Positions 7,568-14,827 of a DNA stretch of 50,333 bases are shown here, in pieces. The translations under genes and the position numbers were made by a program. Origin of the DNA: Promicromonospora citrea (GTDB lineage: Bacteria; Actinomycetota; Actinomycetes; Actinomycetales; Cellulomonadaceae); assembly GCF_013004695.1 (NCBI RefSeq), contig NZ_JABEMG010000019.1:1-50333 (forward strand). Direction: 5' to 3'. The notes under the pieces are model-generated. The model was not told where the DNA came from. It made no database searches and saw only the letters and a program-made list of their open reading frames with translations. The first letter of the stretch is position 1. Every line of letters begins with the position of its first letter.

Positions 7568-8956
7568 TCACAGGCTTGCTGACGGCTCGTTGACACTCCG
7601 CCGGAGCGACCGGTCGGCGACCGTGACGAGCAGCGCACCGGCCGCGAGCGCCAGGACGACGATCGCGATGACGTGCATCCCCTGGTCGGACGGCGCGTCG
7701 CCGAACACGGGCCCGAGGATGCTCGAGGCGGCGATGGCGCCGATCTGCACGGACGTGCGGGACAGCCCGGAGGCCGAGCCGATCTGCGCGGCCGGCGCGC
7801 GGCGGAACAGGACCGCCTGGTTCGACACCGAGGAGAGCCCCTGCGCGACGCCGAACAGCCCCATGATGACGAGCAGGAACCAGACGGGCGATCCGACGTC
7901 GAGGAAGAGCAGGAACACGCCGCCGACCACGGAGGCGGTGGCCGCCACGAGGAGGGGGCCGCGCACCCGTGGCGTGCGGGCGATGGCGAGCGAGGTGACG
8001 GCGGCGCCGACGGCGGAGGGCAGCTGCAGCAGCCCGGCGGCGTCGCTGGTGTATCCGGCGACGGCCTGGGCCCACTGCGTGAACCCGTACACCACGAGGT
8101 AGATGCCGGTGTAGACGAGGAAGAGGCGCGCGTAGGTCGCGGTCAGCGCGTGGTTGGACGCGAGCATCCGCACGTCGACGAACGGCGCCTGCTGCCCGCG
8201 CTCCCACAGCACGAGTCCGACGAGCGCGACGACGGCGACCGCGACGAGCCACAGGGCGCGGGTCTCGAGGTGCAGGAAGAAGAACACGGCGCTGGTGATC
8301 CCGACGGCGAACAGGAGCATGCCGGGGAGGTCGAGCGACCGGACCCCGACCGTCCCTCGCGCGCCCGAGCGGGTGCGGTCGGACGGGAGCCACAGGAGGG
8401 TGAGCACGATGGTCAGGGCCGCGAAGGGGACGTTGACGAGGAAGATCGACTGCCAGGTGAAGTGCTGGAGCAGGAGGCCGCCGAGCACCGGGCCGATGGC
8501 GGCGGTGACCAGGCCGGAGATCGACAGCCCGGAGAGGAGGACCTGCGGGGCCTTGCGGTCGAGCCGCTTCTCCTGATCCCGGATGATCGTCATCGCGGCG
8601 GGGTAGGCGGACGAGGTGCCGATCCCGATCGCCAGGCGCGCGACGAGGGCTCCGGCGAAGGTCGGGGCGAGGAGCGGCACCAGTCCCCCGACGCCGGCGA
8701 TAACCAGGCCGGCGAGGTACACGCGGCGCGGGCCGAAGAGGTCCGCGAGCTTGCCCATCGTGGGCTGGAAGACCGAGCTGACGATGTACAGGCCGGCGAC
8801 CAGCCAGATCACGACCGAGGCGGAGGTGTGTGTCGCCCTCGCGATCGGCACCAGGGCGACCGAGATCATCGTCGTGTTGATCGGGTTCAGCGCGGGCCCG
8901 ATGAGGACGGGAGCCCCGAACCGCCCGCCGAACCCGACCGCCGACGGCGCGCTCAT
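7568..8956 (-). CDS. MFS multidrug exporter, DHA2-like
   Basis: A 462-residue integral membrane protein with many hydrophobic helices. Family marks are GKLADLFGPRRVYLAG (motif A between the second and third helices) and AIGPVLGGLLLQHFTWQSIF followed by LVNVPFA, characteristic of proton-driven drug exporters of the DHA2/QacA group. The substrate is unknown. Its ATG at 8956 overlaps the stop of the MarR-type gene by four bases, so regulator and pump form an operon and the regulator probably responds to the pump's substrate. Confidence 0.88.
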   Translation of the reverse strand: MSAPSAVGFGGRFGAPVLIGPALNPINTTMISVALVPIARATHTSASVVIWLVAGLYIVSSVFQPTMGKLADLFGPRRVYLAGLVIAGVGGLVPLLAPTFAGALVARLAIGIGTSSAYPAAMTIIRDQEKRLDRKAPQVLLSGLSISGLVTAAIGPVLGGLLLQHFTWQSIFLVNVPFAALTIVLTLLWLPSDRTRSGARGTVGVRSLDLPGMLLFAVGITSAVFFFLHLETRALWLVAVAVVALVGLVLWERGQQAPFVDVRMLASNHALTATYARLFLVYTGIYLVVYGFTQWAQAVAGYTSDAAGLLQLPSAVGAAVTSLAIARTPRVRGPLLVAATASVVGGVFLLFLDVGSPVWFLLVIMGLFGVAQGLSSVSNQAVLFRRAPAAQIGSASGLSRTSVQIGAIAASSILGPVFGDAPSDQGMHVIAIVVLALAAGALLVTVADRSLRRSVNEPSASL

Positions 8957-9417
8957 GCGTGGTGTCCGAGGTCTTCCAGCATCGACAGCACGGTGGAGAG
9001 CTGCGCCCGCTGATCCGTCGTGAGCTCGCGCTCGAGCAGGCTCGCCAGGTCGCGGTCGCGGCGCTCGTTGACCTGTGCCATCGCGGCCACGCCGTCGTCG
9101 GTCAGCCGCACGTTCTCCCGACGTCGGTCCGTCTCGTCCGGGACCTTCGTGACCAGCCCCTTCTCCACGAGGGCGCGAACCACGGCGCCCATCGTCTGGG
9201 GGCGCAGCGCCTCCTGCTGCGCGAGGGCCGCGGTCGTGAGCTCCCCGTGCCGGAACAGCCTGCTCAGCACCATCTCCTCGGAGCGCGTCAGCCCGTCGAG
9301 CCGCCCGGGCTGCCGGACCACGCGCCGCAGCCGGTCGGTCGCCAGACGGAGGCGTTGCGCGAGCCGCAGTGCGGGCTCTTCCGTCGTCGTCTCGTCCATG
9401 TCCCGAGTGTCGTTCAT
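8953..9417 (-). CDS. MarR family transcriptional regulator
   Basis: A 154-residue regulator with the MarR winged helix: LTRSEEMVLSRLFRHGELTTA, then LRPQTMGAVVRALVEKGLV and the wing VPDETDRRRENVRLTDDG. It is co-translated with the MFS exporter downstream and most likely represses it. Two ATG codons are possible, at 9417 and 9399; the first has GGAG ten bases upstream and is used here. Either way its 5' end overlaps or abuts that of the divergent PEBP gene, so the promoters must lie within coding sequence or the mRNAs be nearly leaderless. Confidence 0.87.
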   Translation of the reverse strand: MNDTRDMDETTTEEPALRLAQRLRLATDRLRRVVRQPGRLDGLTRSEEMVLSRLFRHGELTTAALAQQEALRPQTMGAVVRALVEKGLVTKVPDETDRRRENVRLTDDGVAAMAQVNERRDRDLASLLERELTTDQRAQLSTVLSMLEDLGHHA

Positions 9418-9952
9418 CGGCAAGTCGCTCCGGCGCGTCCGCGCGGGGCATGCGCGAAGCCTCTGGGAGTCCTCCGCGCTCCAGGGCCCCGAGACCCTCA
9501 CCGTCACGAGCGCGGCGTTCGCACCCGGCGGGCAGATCCCACCCGAGGCGCACCGGGGCGAGGGCGCCGGGGCGAACCAGTCCCCACCGCTGGCCTGGAG
9601 CGACGTGCCGGGCGGCACGCGGCAGGTCGTGCTCGTCATCGACGACACGGACGTGCCGCTGCGGCGGCCGCTGGTGCACACCATCGCGGTACTGCCGCCG
9701 GACGTCACGTCGCTCGCCGAGAACGCCCTGACCCCCGACAGCGCGGTCGCGACGTTCGTCCCGGGCGCGTTCGGGCGGGTCGGGTACCACGGGCCGCGGC
9801 CGATCGTCGGGCACGGGGTGCACCACTACGGGTTCGCCGTCTACGCGCTGTCGGTGGCGGTGGGCCACGTGACGAGCGTGCAGGAACTGCTCGCGGCGGC
9901 AGACGGGACGGTGCTCGCGCGGGGGCGGATCATCGGGACGGACCAGCGGTAG
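9398..9952 (+). CDS. YbhB/YbcL family (PEBP) protein
   Basis: A 184-residue protein of the phosphatidylethanolamine-binding/Raf kinase inhibitor-like family. Typical marks are ETLTVTSAAFAPGGQIPPEAH, the core QSPPLAWSDVPGGTRQVVLV followed by IDDTDVP, and GHGVHHYGFAVYALS near the end. The molecular role of bacterial members is unclear; cytosolic, no signal peptide. The start is uncertain: ATG at 9398 or GTG at 9407 (VSFIGKSL), neither with a clear ribosome binding site. It is divergent from the marR-like gene, with overlapping 5' ends. Confidence 0.82.
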   Translation: MSRVSFIGKSLRRVRAGHARSLWESSALQGPETLTVTSAAFAPGGQIPPEAHRGEGAGANQSPPLAWSDVPGGTRQVVLVIDDTDVPLRRPLVHTIAVLPPDVTSLAENALTPDSAVATFVPGAFGRVGYHGPRPIVGHGVHHYGFAVYALSVAVGHVTSVQELLAAADGTVLARGRIIGTDQR

Positions 9953-9970
9953 GTCCGCGAGGATCTGACC

Positions 9971-10507
9971 ATGAGTGCACCGAGCCTGCTCGACGGCCTG
10001 GCCGACGCCGCCCGCCTCACGCCCCTCCCCCGGCCGGTGGACTGGGCGCACGCCGAGCAGCACCTCGGCCTGGCCGTGCCGGACGACTACCGCCGGCTCG
10101 TCGACGCGGGCGGGGCGGGTCTCTGGTTCGACGACCTCCGGCTGTACGCGCCGGGCATCGCGGGACACGACCTCCTCGAGGCCGCCGGCGTGTTCGAGGA
10201 CCTGCTGCTCCTCTGGACACTCGACCCGGAGCACCGCCCCGCCGACCTGCCCGACGACGCACACCTCGTCGCCTGGGCGGACACCGGCAGCGGGGCGACG
10301 CTCTTCTGGCGCATCGACGCCGGGGACTCGTCCGGCCCGTACCCGATCTACGTGGAGGACGGCGACGGCGCGCGGTGGGAGAGGTTCGACGTGTCCGCCA
10401 CGGAGCTCCTGCTCGGGGTGCTGCGGGGGACGGTCGGCGGCGAGCTGATCCCGACCTCCTTCATGGACACGGACCAGGTCTTCCGGCCGTACGACGCCGG
10501 GCGGTAG
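9971..10507 (+). CDS. Orphan SUKH family immunity protein (paralogue of 38942-39472)
   Basis: A 178-residue SMI1/KNR4-fold protein: helix PVDWAHAEQHLGLAVPDDYRR, the family's GGAGLWFDDLRLYAPG turn, and GDSSGPYPIYVEDGDGARWE. It closely matches the SUKH gene at 38942 that directly follows a nuclease toxin, over almost the full length. Here no toxin precedes it; it lies 18 bp after the PEBP gene. SUKH proteins bind and block nuclease toxins in the cytoplasm. It probably gives cross-protection against toxins related to the one at 36222; that is inference. Confidence 0.8.
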   Translation: MSAPSLLDGLADAARLTPLPRPVDWAHAEQHLGLAVPDDYRRLVDAGGAGLWFDDLRLYAPGIAGHDLLEAAGVFEDLLLLWTLDPEHRPADLPDDAHLVAWADTGSGATLFWRIDAGDSSGPYPIYVEDGDGARWERFDVSATELLLGVLRGTVGGELIPTSFMDTDQVFRPYDAGR

Positions 10508-10513
10508 AGCGCG

Positions 10514-11200
10514 TCAGCGCCCCGTCTCGTCCAGCAGGCCCGCGTCCCGCACCACCATCGCCGCCGACACCCGGTTGTCGACGCGGAGCTTGCCGAACAC
10601 CCGGGTGAGGTTGGCTTTCACGGTCGCGACGCTGAGGTGCATGCGGTTCCCGATCTCGGCGTTCGACAGCCCGCGGGCCATCAGCACGGCGGCCTCACGC
10701 TCACGCCCGGTGAGCTCGGCGGCAGCTCGCGCGGCATCCGGGTCGGTCCGGGGGCGGCGGGCGGCCGCGGCGATGACCGTCGTCGTGATCGCGGGAGACA
10801 GCACCGGGTCGCCCCGGTGCACCGCCTTGACGGCCGCGATCATCTCGGGCGGTTCGGCATCCTTGAGCAGGAACCCCGCCGCGCCGTCGGCCAGGGCCGT
10901 GAGGACGTCGTCGCCGGTGTGGTAGGTCGTGAGCACTACGACGCGTGGGCCCGGCGTCGTGCGGCTCCGCAGGCGGCGGAGCACGGCGAGGCCGTCAAGC
11001 ACCGGCATCCTGATGTCGAGCAGCACGACGTCCGGCTGCAGACGCTCGATCTGCGCCAGTCCCTCGGCGCCGTCCGCTGCCTCACCGATGACCACCAGGC
11101 CGGGGTCACCGCCGAGGACGAGACGCAGGCCCCTGCGCACCATCGGGTCGTCGTCGACCAGGAGGATCGAGACCTGCCCGGGCACCTCGTCCGCGTTCAC
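10514..11200 (-). CDS. LuxR/NarL-type response regulator
   Basis: A 228-residue two-domain regulator. The receiver domain shows ILLVDDDPMVRRGL, the phospho-acceptor Asp in DVVLLDIRMPVLDG, the Thr in VVVLTTYHTGDDV and the Lys in GFLLKDAEPPEM. A C-terminal LuxR HTH follows (LTGREREAAVLMARGLSNAEI then HLSVATVKANLTRVFGKL). The GTG start at 11200 overlaps the kinase stop by four bases (GTGA), so the two are co-translated. Its likely target is the divergent ABC transporter at 12505, inferred from position. Confidence 0.9.
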   Translation of the reverse strand: MNADEVPGQVSILLVDDDPMVRRGLRLVLGGDPGLVVIGEAADGAEGLAQIERLQPDVVLLDIRMPVLDGLAVLRRLRSRTTPGPRVVVLTTYHTGDDVLTALADGAAGFLLKDAEPPEMIAAVKAVHRGDPVLSPAITTTVIAAAARRPRTDPDAARAAAELTGREREAAVLMARGLSNAEIGNRMHLSVATVKANLTRVFGKLRVDNRVSAAMVVRDAGLLDETGR

Positions 11201-12375
11201 CGCACCTCCCCGGTGGGCAGGACGGCGTCCAGGACGAAATCGCCGTCGACGATCTCGTGCCGGGCCGTCCCCGCGACGGCCGCGGTCCGCTCGGCCACGC
11301 CGACCAGCCCGTACCCCGGCTGCCCACCAGGGACGCCGGTCGCGGGGACGGGGTTGCTGACCCGGATCCGCACCTCGTGGCCGGTGTGCGTGACCCGCAC
11401 AGTGACGGGCTCGCCGGGTGCGTGCTTGCGCGCGTTCGTCAGCGCCTCCTGCACGATCCGGTACGCCTGGCGGCTCACGTACTCGGGCACGGTCCCCGCA
11501 CCGGTGATCCGGTGGTCGATCGACTGGCCCGACTCCTCCGCCTCCGCGACGAGGACGGGCAGCTCCAGCAGGGTGGGCTGCGGCGCCTCGGGCTCGGCAT
11601 CGGGCTTCCGGCGCAGGGTGCCGAGCACCGTGCGGAGGTCGGCCAGCGACTGGCGCGCGTCGGACTGGATCTGCGCGGCCGTGTCCCGGGCCGTGCCGGA
11701 GTCGAGGTCCGTGCGGTAGGCCAGGACACCCGCGTTGAGCGCGACGAGCGACAGCCGGTGGGCCAGGACGTCGTGCATCTCGCGCGCGATGCGCTCCCGT
11801 TCGGCCATGCGTGCCTGCTCGAGCCGCGCCTCGTCGGCCTCGCGCCGCGCGAGGGCGGCCGCCGACTGCTGCCGCGTCTCGGCCGTCCGGCTCGTGACCA
11901 GCCAGCCGGTCAGCGTCGCCAGAGCCGTGCCCGCGACCGTCAGCGTGAGCTCGAAGGTCGAAGCAGAGCTCCACGGCTCGTCGGCCGCCAGCATGAGCAG
12001 CCCGACCAGCTTCAGCGCCACAACGCCCGCCCCCGCGGCGATCGCGACCTGCCGGGAGCCGCGTCGCGCGAGCGACGCCTGGCAGTAGAGGACGGCGCCG
12101 AGGGCCGCCGGGGAGACCACCAGCGTCACCCCGGCGACGACCACCGCGGCGAGCGGGTGCCGGCGGTGGAGCAGCACGGCGAGCACGCCGACGGTCCCGC
12201 TCCCCGCGACGAGCGCCACCAACGGCCAGGGGACCTCCGGGAGACGAGCCAGGACCGGCGTCAGGTAGTAGAGCCACAGCCCTGCCGCCACCGACCAGCC
12301 GACGACGGCGCGCGTCGACGCCGCGTCACCAGGAACCGAAGGGCTCGCGGGCACGGAAAGCTGCGGGGAGGTCAC
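11197..12375 (-). CDS. NarL-type sensor histidine kinase
   Basis: A 392-residue membrane kinase. About five or six hydrophobic helices lie in residues 25-165, followed by a dimerisation helix with the phospho-acceptor His in ERERIAREMHDVLAHRLSLV (HisKA_3 type). The ATP-binding domain contains YRIVQEALTNARKHAPG (N box) and GYGLVGVAERTAAVAG (G box). Little extracytoplasmic sequence exists, so it may sense membrane state or work with the neighbouring ABC transporter, as BceS-like kinases do. It heads an operon with the response regulator. Confidence 0.9.
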   Translation of the reverse strand: MTSPQLSVPASPSVPGDAASTRAVVGWSVAAGLWLYYLTPVLARLPEVPWPLVALVAGSGTVGVLAVLLHRRHPLAAVVVAGVTLVVSPAALGAVLYCQASLARRGSRQVAIAAGAGVVALKLVGLLMLAADEPWSSASTFELTLTVAGTALATLTGWLVTSRTAETRQQSAAALARREADEARLEQARMAERERIAREMHDVLAHRLSLVALNAGVLAYRTDLDSGTARDTAAQIQSDARQSLADLRTVLGTLRRKPDAEPEAPQPTLLELPVLVAEAEESGQSIDHRITGAGTVPEYVSRQAYRIVQEALTNARKHAPGEPVTVRVTHTGHEVRIRVSNPVPATGVPGGQPGYGLVGVAERTAAVAGTARHEIVDGDFVLDAVLPTGEVR

Positions 12376-12504
12376 CCGGTCAGTCTAGGAATCGCCGTGC
12401 GAGCGCCTTAGCGACCTTCGGCTCGCGTTCGCCGGCCCATCGGCCGACGGCGTCCAGCCGGGAGCCCGATGCCGTCGGCCGGTCGGCGGTGGTGCAGTGC
12501 TGCC

Positions 12505-13245
12505 ATGATCAGATTCGACAGCGTCACCAAGACGTACCACGGCCAGGTGGTGCTCGACGCGGTGGACCTCCACGCCCCGGCGGGAGCGGTCACCGGTTTC
12601 CTCGGTCCGAACGGCGCCGGCAAGTCGACGGCCCTGCGCATCCTCGTCGGCCTGGCCCGGGCGGACCACGGGCAGGCCACGATCGGCGGTCGTCCGTACC
12701 GCCTCCTGGAGCGCCCCGCGGCGACCGTCGGCGTGCTGCTCGACGCGAACGCCGTCCACCCGGGCCGCACCGGGCGCGAGACGCTGACGCTCACCTGTCT
12801 CGCGCTCGGGCTGCCGCGACGCCGGGTTGACGAGGCGCTGGACCTCGTGGGGCTGAGCCGCCGCGAGGGACGACGGCGGGTGCAGGGCTACTCGCTCGGG
12901 ATGCGGCAGCGCCTCGGTCTGGCGCACGCGCTGCTGGGCGAGCCGGACGTCCTCGTGCTCGACGAGCCTGCCAACGGGCTCGACCCCCAGGGCCAGCGCT
13001 GGCTCGCCGAGCTGCTCCGGGACCAGGCCGCGCAGGGCCGCACGGTCCTGCTGTCGAGCCATCAGCTCGCCGAGGTGGAGCACCTCGCCGACCACCTCGT
13101 CATCATCGGTGGCGGGCAGATCCTCAGCTCCGGCACGACGGCGGACCTGGCCGCGGCGCACGGCAGCATCGCCGACCACTACTTCGCCCTGACCGACGGC
13201 GTGGACCGCGCGGCTGCCGCCCACGACGGACGGACCGCGGCATGA
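12505..13245 (+). CDS. ABC transporter ATP-binding protein
   Basis: A 246-residue ATPase with Walker A GPNGAGKST, signature YSLGMRQRLGLAHALL, Walker B VLVLDEPANGLDP and the switch His in LLSSHQLAEVEHLA. The order and spacing match export-type ATPases of antibiotic- or bacteriocin-resistance transporters. The ATG at 12505 follows a short region with GGTGGTGCAGTG. It overlaps the permease gene by four bases (ATGA) and is divergent from the two-component system 129 bp away, which probably controls it. Confidence 0.9.
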   Translation: MIRFDSVTKTYHGQVVLDAVDLHAPAGAVTGFLGPNGAGKSTALRILVGLARADHGQATIGGRPYRLLERPAATVGVLLDANAVHPGRTGRETLTLTCLALGLPRRRVDEALDLVGLSRREGRRRVQGYSLGMRQRLGLAHALLGEPDVLVLDEPANGLDPQGQRWLAELLRDQAAQGRTVLLSSHQLAEVEHLADHLVIIGGGQILSSGTTADLAAAHGSIADHYFALTDGVDRAAAAHDGRTAA

Positions 13246-13955
13246 TCGCCCGGCTCTGCCTGGTCGAGCTGCGCAAGCTCGTCGACACGATCTCGGGCGC
13301 CGTGCTGATCGGCGTCGCCGCGGTGCTCGCCGGGGTGTTCGGCGGCGGTGCGCTGCTCCTGCGTCCGGGAGCGCCGTTCTCCGAGGTGGCGCAGCTGGCG
13401 GGGGTGCCGGGCGGGACGCTCGTCGTCGTCATGGCGATCCTCCTGGTCACGGCCGAGGGAAGCCACCGGACGGCGCTGGTCACCTACACCGTGACCCCGC
13501 ACCGCCGGCGGGTGGCTGCGGCCAAGGCGGTCGCGGCGGCGACGCTCGGGCTGCTGGTCGTCGTGTTCGCCGTCGTGGCCGCGACGGTGATCGTGCCGGT
13601 CGGCGCCCTGGTGACCGGCGACGTTGCGAACTGGTCCGTCGAGACGGCGACGCTGGCCTGCTGGGCCGCCGGGACGGTGATCGGCGCACTGTCAGGGTGG
13701 GCGCTCGGCCTGGCGATCGGCAACGCACCGGCGGCGATCGTCCTGGTGCTGGTGTGGCCGATGATGACCGGGATGCTGGCCAACGTGTCCGCGCTGGTCC
13801 CCGTCCTGCCGTGGCTCGACAGCGCGGCGGTCGCCGGGTTCGCGGACGGGGTGGACCCGGGCGACCTGGGGCGGTTCCTCAGCGGGCTGGCGGCCTGGGT
13901 GGTCGTTCCTGCCGTCGTCGGGCTGGTTCGGGTCACGCGGGGGGAGGTGCGGTGA
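13242..13955 (+). CDS. ABC transporter permease
   Basis: A 237-residue membrane protein with about six hydrophobic helices: ISGAVLIGVAAVLAGVFGGG, LVVVMAILLVTAEG, ATLGLLVVVFAVVAATVIVP, AGTVIGALSGWALGLAIG, AAIVLVLVWPMM and AAWVVVPAVVGLV. The TAEGSHRTALVTYTVTPHRRR stretch is typical of ABC-2 type permeases. It pairs with the ATPase just upstream through an ATGA overlap. The substrate is unknown, though resistance export is common for this arrangement with a NarL-type two-component system. Confidence 0.85.
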   Translation: MIARLCLVELRKLVDTISGAVLIGVAAVLAGVFGGGALLLRPGAPFSEVAQLAGVPGGTLVVVMAILLVTAEGSHRTALVTYTVTPHRRRVAAAKAVAAATLGLLVVVFAVVAATVIVPVGALVTGDVANWSVETATLACWAAGTVIGALSGWALGLAIGNAPAAIVLVLVWPMMTGMLANVSALVPVLPWLDSAAVAGFADGVDPGDLGRFLSGLAAWVVVPAVVGLVRVTRGEVR

Positions 13956-13976
13956 GGCGGGTGCTTCTCTGAGGAC

Positions 13977-14001
13977 GGGGGCGCCGTGGGTTCTTGCCCC
14001 C
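13977..14001 (+). terminator. Possible transcription terminator after the ABC operon
   Basis: Six G/C pairs (GGGGGC at 13977-13982 and GCCCCC at 13996-14001) enclose a 13-base loop, 22 bp after the permease stop. No U-rich tract follows, as is common in high-GC genomes. Confidence 0.45.
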
Positions 14002-14015
14002 AACGACCACCGCCG

Positions 14016-14030
14016 CCGTACGGTTTGCCC
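14016..14030 (+). promoter_or_regulatory. 15-bp upstream element shared with the toxin gene at 36222
   Basis: The 15 bases CCGTACGGTTTGCCC are identical to 36181-36195. Each copy lies about 20-30 bp before the start of a gene with the same N-terminal sequence, and both are followed by a similar AC(C/G)GGGGGT stretch. The palindrome CCGTACGG at the left end could be an operator, or the element may be part of a promoter. Confidence 0.5.
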
Positions 14031-14048
14031 AAATTACCGGGGGTGAGG

Positions 14049-14321
14049 ATGCCCACGATGCCGCTCGGGCATGCGCCGGCACCCCCACCGGTCGCGAGCT
14101 CCCGTCCCGTAGCCCGCGAGTGGTGGCAGCGACTTCTTCGAGAGGCTGCGATCAACGAGATGGACGAGACGCTGCTCAGGTTGCAGAAGGCCGGTGACGA
14201 GGTGATGGGCGGTGACGGCGTGGTCGAACTGACGACGAACAGCACGAAGGCCGCCGAGTTCATCGAGGCCCGGATGAAGCAACTCGGCATCCGAGGATAT
14301 GTTCGGATCGTCCCGGAGTGA
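14049..14321 (+). pseudogene. Internally deleted polymorphic toxin: leader fused to a C-terminal remnant
   Basis: A 90-residue frame starting at ATG 14049 (GGGGGTGAGG upstream). Residues about 5-28 (PLGHAPAPPPVASSRPVARE, then WWQ) match the N-terminus of the 907-residue PrsW-nuclease toxin at 36222, and the upstream DNA matches too. The protease, linker and most of the toxin part are missing. Residues 29-90 (ending KAAEFIEARMKQLGIRGYVRIVPE) have no match in the large toxin and look like the tip of a different toxin domain. The following gene, 10 bp downstream, is a probable orphan immunity gene. Most likely a deletion relic of a second toxin locus. Confidence 0.6.
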
Positions 14322-14331
14322 TTGGAGATCC

Positions 14332-14709
14332 ATGACAGACCTTCTGGTGGCAGTTACCCCGGGTGAACACAGGTTTGATTCCGATCGGATCGCCGCTGCC
14401 GCTGTGCGGCGATGGCCGTCCGCCGAGGACGTCGACATCACAGGTCCTGAACTCGCTGACCTGGCCCGCCTGCTGTCCAAGCAGCTCACGATCGGAGATG
14501 GTCGGCACGTCGTGGTGGCGAACTTCCACGCGGACAACCAGGCCATCGGAGTCGAGGGCGACGACGAGCTCGAAGCCGAGTTCATCGCCCTCCTGGCCCA
14601 GCACACAACATTCCCGGACGACGGGATCGTCGTCGTGCACTGGGCCGACGACATCGTTGCCCTTCGGCCGAACATGGCTCCGGCTGAAGTCCAGGCACTA
14701 CACGGTTAG
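14332..14709 (+). CDS. Probable orphan immunity protein
   Basis: A 125-residue acidic soluble protein with ribosome binding site GGAG five bases before ATG 14332. The sequence (MTDLLVAVTPGEHRFDSDRI, VDITGPELADLARLLSKQLT, DGIVVVHWADDIVALRPN) is not a family I can name. Immunity is inferred from its position 10 bp after a toxin remnant, its size and acidity. It is intact although the toxin is not, the usual fate of immunity genes that still protect against kin. Confidence 0.55.
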   Translation: MTDLLVAVTPGEHRFDSDRIAAAAVRRWPSAEDVDITGPELADLARLLSKQLTIGDGRHVVVANFHADNQAIGVEGDDELEAEFIALLAQHTTFPDDGIVVVHWADDIVALRPNMAPAEVQALHG

Positions 14710-14827
14710 CAGTCGGAGCTCGCCGGGAGTCGCTGGACGAACCGTCGGCCCTCCAGATCGCGAGTCCCTTACTGATTCAGGCTGCCCGCTCGCCCAACAC
14801 CTCACGGGGTGCACCTAGACTCGCAGG

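Noticed and set aside
7568-9013. A 446-codon plus-strand frame rich in Asp, Glu, Arg and His
   Set aside because: It is antisense to the MFS gene and has no hydrophobic core or family resemblance.
8957-10264. Long N-terminal extension of the MFS exporter on the minus strand
   Set aside because: The extension is antisense to the PEBP and SUKH genes and out of frame with the MarR gene; the exporter has a good ATG at 8956.
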